NCBI RefSeq assembly: GCF_014193695.1
Contig: NZ_JACHZR010000002.1
Location: 1-64,000, forward strand
Source: Rhizobium sp. BK316
GTDB lineage: Bacteria; Pseudomonadota; Alphaproteobacteria; Rhizobiales; Rhizobiaceae
Reading direction: 5' to 3'
Length of the DNA: 64,000 nt
In this document: positions 58,793 through 64,000 of the stretch, one piece after another
Position numbering within the stretch: position 1 is the first letter of the stretch
Layout of the letters: each line of letters opens with the position of its first letter
The notes under the pieces: model-generated
Database searches by the model: none
Seen by the model: the letters and a program-made list of their open reading frames with translations, nothing else
Told to the model about the DNA's origin: nothing
Position numbers and translations under genes: made by a program

Positions 58793-59398
58793 TCATATTG
58801 CCGTCCGCGCTCGAAGTGCCGCCGACAGCGTACCCTCGTCGAGATAGTCGAGCTCACCCCCCACGGGCACGCCATGCGCCAGCCGCGTGATCTTCACATT
58901 GAGATCGGCAAGCTGGTCGGTGATGTAGTGCGCCGTCGTCTGTCCCTCGACAGTCGCATTCACAGCGATAATGATCTCCTTGATGCCCCCTTCGCCGACG
59001 CGATTGATCAACCCCCGGATATTGAGGTCGTCAGGCCCGACGCCATCGAGCGGCGAGAGCGTGCCGCCGAGTACGTGATAGGCGGCGTTCAGTGCGCCGG
59101 CGCGCTCCAGCGCCCAGAGGTCGGAGACATCCTCGACGACGATGATGACGGACTGGTCGCGCTGCGCATCGGTGCAGACGGTACAGGGATCGACGGTATC
59201 GACATTGCCGCAGCGCGAGCAGATCTTGACCTTGTCATAGGCCTCGCCCATCGCATGCGACAGCGGACCGAGAAGCTGGTCCTTCTTCTTGATCAGATGC
59301 AGTGCCGCCCGTCGCGCCGAGCGTGGCCCAAGGCCCGGCACTTTCGCCAGAAGCTGGATCAGTTTTTCAATTTCGGGGCCGGTGACTCGCTTTGCCAT
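58793..59398 (-). CDS. recR: Recombination protein RecR
   Basis: A 201-residue DNA repair protein acting with RecF/RecO. It has the helix-hairpin-helix segment [16 protein letters not shown] near 19-34, the zinc site [16 protein letters not shown] near 59-74, and a Toprim domain ([14 protein letters not shown] near 85). It is normally linked to dnaX-ybaB; here lysE and MOSC genes intervene. Confidence 0.96.
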   Translation of the reverse strand: MAKRVTGPEIEKLIQLLAKVPGLGPRSARRAALHLIKKKDQLLGPLSHAMGEAYDKVKICSRCGNVDTVDPCTVCTDAQRDQSVIIVVEDVSDLWALERAGALNAAYHVLGGTLSPLDGVGPDDLNIRGLINRVGEGGIKEIIIAVNATVEGQTTAHYITDQLADLNVKITRLAHGVPVGGELDYLDEGTLSAALRARTAI

Positions 59399-59455
59399 GC
59401 GCCGTTCTTAACTGATATGGAACGAAAACGGAATCGCCGAAGGATCGCTGCGCCA

Positions 59456-60073
59456 ATGAAAATCCTCGCCGTCTGTCGCGGCGCAGCCGAAAGGCTGCCT
59501 GGAAAAAACTACAAGACTGGTATTTTCAAGCATGCCGTCAGCGGCGGCGTCATGATCGATGCCGAAGGTCTCGTCGGTGATGCCATCTGCAATAGGAAAC
59601 ATCACGGCGGCATCGATCAGGCCGTCTATCTGGAGGGTTCGATCAGCCTCGACTGGTGGGCGAAGGAATTCGGACATCCCGTCGAGCCCGGCACCTTCGG
59701 TGAAAACCTTGTCATTGAGGGGTTGGATAACCGAGATGTCGCCGTTGGCGACCGCTTTATCGCCGGCGAACTGATCCTTGAAGTAACGTCCTGCCGCATT
59801 CCCTGCGCCACCTTCGCAGCAAGGATGAACGATCCGAAATTCGTCAAGCGCTATACCAAGGCGGCACGTCCCGGCATTTATTGCCGTGTGATCGCCGATG
59901 GGATCGTGGAAGCCGGAATGCCGGTCGAGTATGAGCCATTTCCGGGCGACCCAGTCACGATGCCGGAAATGATGGAGACCTTCGGACGGCGGCTTTCAGC
60001 CGCAGACCGCGAGCGCTATCTGGCAGCGCCCGTTCATTACAAGCTGCGAGCTGAGCTGGAAGCACAGCAATAG
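59456..60073 (+). CDS. MOSC domain protein (YiiM-like)
   Basis: A 205-residue MOSC-domain protein. The sequence has IDQAVYLEGS near 61, FGENLVIEGL near 82, and the conserved Cys in EVTSCRIPCATFA near 109-121, expected to bind molybdenum cofactor sulphur. YiiM-type proteins reduce N-hydroxylated compounds such as 6-hydroxylaminopurine. ATG 59456 is preferred to 59417 since the family begins MKILAV. It ends one base from the convergent LysE-type gene. Confidence 0.86.
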   Translation: MKILAVCRGAAERLPGKNYKTGIFKHAVSGGVMIDAEGLVGDAICNRKHHGGIDQAVYLEGSISLDWWAKEFGHPVEPGTFGENLVIEGLDNRDVAVGDRFIAGELILEVTSCRIPCATFAARMNDPKFVKRYTKAARPGIYCRVIADGIVEAGMPVEYEPFPGDPVTMPEMMETFGRRLSAADRERYLAAPVHYKLRAELEAQQ

Positions 60074-60074
60074 T

Positions 60075-60689
60075 TCAGCGCACGGCGATGGTGACGGCAG
60101 CCCCCGCCATCGTTCCCGCGCTTACCCGGTTGGCGATCCGCACTGCGCGCCGGCTCTTCAGGAAACCGCGAGCCTTTGCGGCAAGGAACATCCAGCTGAA
60201 ATCGACAATAGCGAGAACGATGAACAGCGTGACGACGAGTTCGGTCCAACCGGCGAGCGACACCGAGGGGATGTCGATGATCGACGGCAGAAGTGCCACG
60301 TAGAACATCATGATCTTTGGATTGCCGAGCGCAATAGCCAGGCCGGTCAGGAACATACGCCCACGTGAGCGTTCCTGCGGCAACTCTTCTTCCTCGACAT
60401 CGGCTTTGGCAAACCACATGCGCCAGGCGAGATAGAGGAGATAGAGCACGCCGAGCCACTTGATGACGACGAAGACGTGGTAGAAGCTTTCGGCGATCGC
60501 CGACAGGCCGGCAATGGCACAGGTGAGCCAGATCGCATCTCCAGCCCACATACCGAATAGGAAAGGCAGCACGTCACGCGCGCCTTTCGAGATAACGCGG
60601 GCGACCAGCGCCGCAACGCTCGGCCCCGGCGTCCCCGCGGCAATAAAAAGAGCGCCGGCGAAAACCAGCAGTGTCGTTACCGTCATCAT
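60075..60689 (-). CDS. LysE family amino acid exporter
   Basis: A 204-residue inner-membrane protein with six hydrophobic segments and the LysE/RhtB motif GTPGPSVAALVARVISKGAR near 19-38 as well as LGNPKIMMFYVALLPSI near 120-136. It probably exports an amino acid or derivative. Genome context (between MOSC and ybaB) gives no substrate. Confidence 0.88.
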   Translation of the reverse strand: MMTVTTLLVFAGALFIAAGTPGPSVAALVARVISKGARDVLPFLFGMWAGDAIWLTCAIAGLSAIAESFYHVFVVIKWLGVLYLLYLAWRMWFAKADVEEEELPQERSRGRMFLTGLAIALGNPKIMMFYVALLPSIIDIPSVSLAGWTELVVTLFIVLAIVDFSWMFLAAKARGFLKSRRAVRIANRVSAGTMAGAAVTIAVR

Positions 60690-60739
60690 TGCCCGTCTCC
60701 TCTTCCGGGGCTAGGCGATTACCGGACCAGTCGCCAAAA

Positions 60740-61063
60740 TCAGAACGGCAGCTTGAAACCGGGCGGGATCGGCAGGCCGGCCGTCAGCGCCTTGGTCTTT
60801 TCGGCGGCGATGGCTTCCGCCTTGTCCTTGGCGTCCTTGTGAGCGGCAACGATCAGGTCTTCGAGGATTTCGACGTCGTCTTCCTTGAAGAGCGAAGGAT
60901 CGATCTTCAGGCTCTTCAGTTCGCCCTTGCCGGAGATGATGGCGGTGACGAGCCCGCCGCCAGCCTTGCCTTCGGCGGTCAGTTCGGCGATTTCCGCCTG
61001 CATCTGCTCCATCTTGGCCTGCATTTCCTTGACTTTGCCCATCATGCCCATGATGTCGCGCAT
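60740..61063 (-). CDS. ybaB: YbaB/EbfC nucleoid-associated protein
   Basis: A 107-residue DNA-binding protein with the [16 protein letters not shown] coiled start and [21 protein letters not shown] core of the family. It lies 19 bases after dnaX in the conserved dnaX-ybaB order. Homologues bind DNA as dimers. Confidence 0.94.
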   Translation of the reverse strand: MRDIMGMMGKVKEMQAKMEQMQAEIAELTAEGKAGGGLVTAIISGKGELKSLKIDPSLFKEDDVEILEDLIVAAHKDAKDKAEAIAAEKTKALTAGLPIPPGFKLPF

Positions 61064-61082
61064 CGTCTTCTCCTTCTTGAAA

Positions 61083-62951
61083 TCAGAATTCTATATCGTC
61101 GCCGGGCAGGATATCGCCCTCTTCGGATTCGGCGACGGCAGGCGGCTTGACCTCCTCCGCTTCCTCGTCCGGTGTCGGCGCTCGCACGCGCACGTCGATG
61201 ATCTTGGCGCCCGGAAACTGGGCGAGGATTGCAGCGACATCAGGATCCTGACGTGCATCGCTGACGCGCTGTTCCTGCGCCTTGGCTTCCGCCTCCACCA
61301 TCGTCGGCCCGCCTTCTTCGCGGCTGGTGCTGACGATCCAGTGGATTCCGGTCCATTCCTTGAGCTTGACGGCAAGCTCGTTGAGCAATGTGCCTGGTGC
61401 GCCTTCGGTGAGGTTTACGTCCAGTCGGCCGGGCTCGATGCGCACCGGCCGCACGAAGTTGCGCACCAATGCCTTCAGCTTGACGTCGCGTTTTTCGGCA
61501 GCGAGGTCGACGATATCGCTGATCGAATTGACCGGTACCAGGGGTTTCGGCGCTTCCGCCGGCTTCGTCTCGACCCGGCCGATATTCTGCGGCTCCGGAT
61601 TGGGCACCGCACGTAACATGGCGGTCGGTCCTGATGGTTGCGGCCGCGGAGCAGGTTCCGGAGCCCGCGCCTGCACATTTGTCTGGTAGGGAACGCGCGT
61701 GCCGCCGCCATTGCCCGAAGGCACGGGCGAGGACGGTCGTGGCCCACCGCCTTCATTGGAAAATTCCGCTAGCCGCCGCGCCGCGTCTTCCGGCGCTGGC
61801 AGATGCGCCGCATGCGCCAGCCGGATCAACACCATCTCGGCGGCACCTGCCGTACGGGAAGAGTTTTCCGTTTCCGGAATGCCCTTCAGCAGCATCTGCC
61901 AGATGCGCGAGAGCGTGGTGACGGCAACCCCTTGCGCGAATTCCACTGCCTTGGTGCGCTCCACTTCGCTGAGCGAGGGGTCGTTTGCCGCATCAGGCAC
62001 ATATTTCAGCCGGGTCACCAGATGCGTGAAATCGGCGAGATCCGTCAGCACCACGACCGGGTTGGCCCCGGCCTCGTACTGGCTCTGGAACTCATTGAGC
62101 GCGCTTGCGACATCGCCGCGCACGATATGCTGGAATAGGTCGACGATGCGGGCGCGGTCGGCAAGGCCGAGCATGCCGCGCACAGCCTCCGCCTGTACCA
62201 CGCCGCCGCCATGGGCGATCGCCTGGTCCATCAGCGACAGGCCGTCGCGGGCCGAACCTTCCGCAGCGCGCGCGATCATCGCCAGCGCATCCGGCTCCGC
62301 CTCGATGCCTTCCTTGGCGGCGATGGTCGAAAACAGGCCGACGAGATCGGACGCGCTGATACGGCGCAGGTCGAAGCGCTGGCAGCGCGAGAGAACGGTG
62401 ATCGGAACCTTGCGGATTTCCGTCGTCGCGAAAATGAACTTCACGTGCTCCGGCGGCTCTTCGAGCGTCTTCAACAGCCCGTTGAAGGCTTGCGTCGAAA
62501 GCATGTGCACTTCGTCGATGATATAGACTTTGAAGCGCGCCGAAACCGGCCGGTAGCGTACCTGCTCGATGATCTCTCTGATGTCGTCGATGCCGGTATG
62601 CGAGGCGGCGTCCATTTCGATCACGTCGACATGGCGGCCTTCCATGATCGCCTGGCAATGTTCGCCGGGCACACGAAGGTCGATCGTCGGCTTGTCGATA
62701 TCGGCCGTCTTGTAGTTCAGCGCCCGCGCAAGGATGCGCGCCGTCGTCGTCTTGCCCACACCGCGAACGCCGGTCAGCATATAGGCCTGCGCAATGCGGC
62801 CCGTCTCGAAGGCGTTGGTGAGCGTGCGGACCATCGGCTCCTGGCCGACCATCAGGTCCGTAAAATCCTTGGGGCGGTATTTGCGTGCCAGCACCCGGTA
62901 TCCGGTGCCCGTCGAGGCGGCATCTTGTGATTGTCGCTCGGTGTCGCTCAT
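61083..62951 (-). CDS. dnaX: DNA polymerase III subunits gamma/tau
   Basis: A 622-residue clamp-loader subunit. It has Walker [15 protein letters not shown] near residue 60, Walker [10 protein letters not shown] near 140, and the [11 protein letters not shown] sensor region near 190. From about 400 onwards the sequence is a proline-rich linker and C-terminal tau region. ATG 62951 ([10 protein letters not shown]) is used; upstream in-frame sequence overlaps the SRP RNA gene. No slippery A-run for a programmed frameshift was noticed. Confidence 0.95.
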   Translation of the reverse strand: MSDTERQSQDAASTGTGYRVLARKYRPKDFTDLMVGQEPMVRTLTNAFETGRIAQAYMLTGVRGVGKTTTARILARALNYKTADIDKPTIDLRVPGEHCQAIMEGRHVDVIEMDAASHTGIDDIREIIEQVRYRPVSARFKVYIIDEVHMLSTQAFNGLLKTLEEPPEHVKFIFATTEIRKVPITVLSRCQRFDLRRISASDLVGLFSTIAAKEGIEAEPDALAMIARAAEGSARDGLSLMDQAIAHGGGVVQAEAVRGMLGLADRARIVDLFQHIVRGDVASALNEFQSQYEAGANPVVVLTDLADFTHLVTRLKYVPDAANDPSLSEVERTKAVEFAQGVAVTTLSRIWQMLLKGIPETENSSRTAGAAEMVLIRLAHAAHLPAPEDAARRLAEFSNEGGGPRPSSPVPSGNGGGTRVPYQTNVQARAPEPAPRPQPSGPTAMLRAVPNPEPQNIGRVETKPAEAPKPLVPVNSISDIVDLAAEKRDVKLKALVRNFVRPVRIEPGRLDVNLTEGAPGTLLNELAVKLKEWTGIHWIVSTSREEGGPTMVEAEAKAQEQRVSDARQDPDVAAILAQFPGAKIIDVRVRAPTPDEEAEEVKPPAVAESEEGDILPGDDIEF

Positions 62952-62997
62952 CGCCCTGCTTGTGCCCGAAAATGCCGGGCTTCTTGGAAGAGAAGGT

Positions 62998-63094
62998 GGG
63001 AGGCTGGCACGATGACCCGTGCCGGGGCTCGTTAGGGCTGCTTCCTTCCGGACCTGACCCGGTTGGCGAGTGGCTCGTCCACCACCAACCTCCC
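62998..63094 (-). ncRNA. ffs: Signal recognition particle RNA (small bacterial type)
   Basis: Minus-strand sequence has the invariant SRP core GGTCAGGTCCGGAAGGAAGC (63056-63037). The 5' end GGGAGGTTGG (63094-63085) pairs with the 3' end CCAGCCTCCC (63007-62998) with one G-U. The resulting 97-base hairpin RNA fits the short 4.5S type that binds Ffh. It sits 46 bases before dnaX. Confidence 0.93.
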
Positions 63095-63182
63095 GGATGC
63101 ACATATCGGCAAAAACGTCATCAAAAGCAAGCCAAGCTCCAAAAAAACTGCTAGTCCATTGGAAAACATGAGGAGAATGCCC

Positions 63183-63593
63183 TTGAGCGATTTCGTGCTC
63201 GACCCCAGGCTCGAAAACGACAGCACAAGCATCATGGTGATCGGCCTGTGCGATGTCAGGCTGTCGAAGGATGCTCGCTGGCCCTGGCTGATCCTTGTGC
63301 CGCGTCGGGCAGAGATCACGGAGATCTTCGAGCTGACTCCGCTCGATCAGGTGCTGCTCACTTTTGAGATCGAGCTCGTCTCTGCTGCGCTCAAGAAGGT
63401 CACCGGTGCGACAAAAATCAATGTCGGGGCACTTGGCAATATCGTCCGCCAGCTTCATGTTCATATCATTGCGCGTTCCGAAGGCGATGCGAACTGGCCG
63501 GGGCCTGTCTGGGGTTTTGGCAAGGCCGAGCCTTACGAGGACGGAACAAGAAACGAATTCATAGCAAAGCTGCGGGAAGCCCTTTCACCATGA
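63183..63593 (+). CDS. HIT family protein
   Basis: A 136-residue nucleotide hydrolase-like protein. The histidine-triad segment is RQLHVHIIAR near 95-104, where the first His is replaced by Gln, a known variant, and GALGNIVRQ precedes it. TTG 63183 is chosen because AGGAGA lies seven bases before it; ATG 63168 is an alternative. The stop overlaps the nudC start (ATGA). Pairing with nudC suggests nucleotide housekeeping. Confidence 0.85.
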   Translation: MSDFVLDPRLENDSTSIMVIGLCDVRLSKDARWPWLILVPRRAEITEIFELTPLDQVLLTFEIELVSAALKKVTGATKINVGALGNIVRQLHVHIIARSEGDANWPGPVWGFGKAEPYEDGTRNEFIAKLREALSP

Positions 63594-64000
63594 GTCATTC
63601 GCTTTTCGATTCGGATGTGCCGCATCCGGAACCCAGCAATCTCACCGCCTTTGCCGCCAACGACCTGAACCGAGACAGCGAACATCGCGACGAAGGCTCG
63701 GTCGAGAAGGCGCTTGCCCGTGAAGGGACGCATATCTTCGCCTTCGCCAAGGACAAGTTGGTTTTGAAGCATGACGGCCAGGTGCTCGATCCGCTCTTTG
63801 CCCGCTACGAGCTGCAGGAGCTGAAGCCGAACTGGGACGAGACCGTGCTGCTCGGCTATCGCAAGACCGGTGAGCCGCGCCTTGCCGTGCCGGTGGATGT
63901 CGATGTCGAGGACATGGCGAGTCAGTACAAGCCGGTCGACGGCCGTTCGCTCTTCCGAGACGAACTGGTCGATGAGATCTTGCTTGGCGAGTTTGCGCAG
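63590..64000 (+). CDS. nudC: NAD+ diphosphatase NudC, N-terminal part (cut by window end)
   Basis: The first 137 codons of a gene that runs out of the window. The start is ATG 63590, overlapping the HIT stop. The N-terminal pattern (DSDVPHPEP, then a helical/beta region ending LGYRKTGEPRLAVPV) is that of the NUDIX-like N-terminal domain of alphaproteobacterial NudC. The zinc and Nudix box would lie beyond the edge, so the call is provisional. NudC hydrolyses NAD(H) and can remove NAD caps from RNA. Confidence 0.75.
   Translation, partial: MSHSLFDSDVPHPEPSNLTAFAANDLNRDSEHRDEGSVEKALAREGTHIFAFAKDKLVLKHDGQVLDPLFARYELQELKPNWDETVLLGYRKTGEPRLAVPVDVDVEDMASQYKPVDGRSLFRDELVDEILLGEFAQ

Noticed and set aside
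62952..63464. N-terminal extension of dnaX by 171 residues
   Set aside because: The extension runs across the SRP RNA gene and the start of the HIT gene; the family begins at MSDTERQ.

Overview
The window reads as a chromosomal segment of a Rhizobiaceae alphaproteobacterium, most likely Rhizobium in the narrow sense. The basis is high GC with alphaproteobacterial codon use, an Irr-type Fur protein next to fabA-fabB-fabI, a class II (CP4-like) AroA, a FYDLN acid-domain protein, the order aroA-cmk-rpsA, and dispersed palindromic repeats of the kind common in rhizobia. No phage, transposase, CRISPR or plasmid backbone gene was seen.

Left part (0-6.3 kb): a small exported protein on the minus strand, an AT-rich promoter region, then a tightly packed plus-strand operon: UDP-glucuronate decarboxylase, UDP-glucose 4-epimerase, a membrane family 2 glycosyltransferase, an exported DUF995 protein and a GH26-like glycoside hydrolase. 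Together they look like a surface or exported beta-glycan synthesis unit whose product is not known to me.

Carbohydrate catabolism island (6.3-29 kb): an orphan solute-binding protein faces a LacI regulator + DUF2264 + 2-hydroxyacid dehydrogenase operon. A minus-strand operon of two Gfo/Idh/MocA oxidoreductases, a TIM-barrel sugar epimerase/isomerase and a DUF993 aldolase-like protein follows. Next come a TetR regulator and a divergent operon with a full ABC sugar importer, a third Gfo/Idh/MocA enzyme, a choline-kinase-like phosphotransferase and a GcvT-domain FAD dehydrogenase. The island ends with uxaC-uxuB (glucuronate to mannonate). Three near-identical palindromes (GTAAC-N6-GTTAY type) lie 62-65 bp before the start codons of the three operons flanking or near tetR, which ties the ABC importer, the oxidoreductase operon and uxaC-uxuB into one apparent TetR regulon. 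I infer import and oxidative (keto-sugar) processing of a glucuronic-acid-containing glycoside.

Core part (29-64 kb): slyX, RNase D, a disordered rhizobial protein, a 250-bp element with perfect 34-bp terminal inverted repeats, aroA-paiB-cmk-rpsA, a FYDLN protein, tRNA-Ala(GGC), a DUF1275 membrane protein, a TRIC-type channel, irr, fabA-fabB-fabI, rsmC-like, pnp, rpsO, an alpha/beta hydrolase, then the rimP-nusA-ylxR-infB-rbfA-truB translation cluster (minus strand). An MFS exporter, a lytic transglycosylase whose start overlaps a 176-bp palindromic repeat, recR, a MOSC protein, a LysE exporter, ybaB, dnaX, the SRP RNA gene (ffs), a HIT protein and the first 137 codons of nudC close the window.
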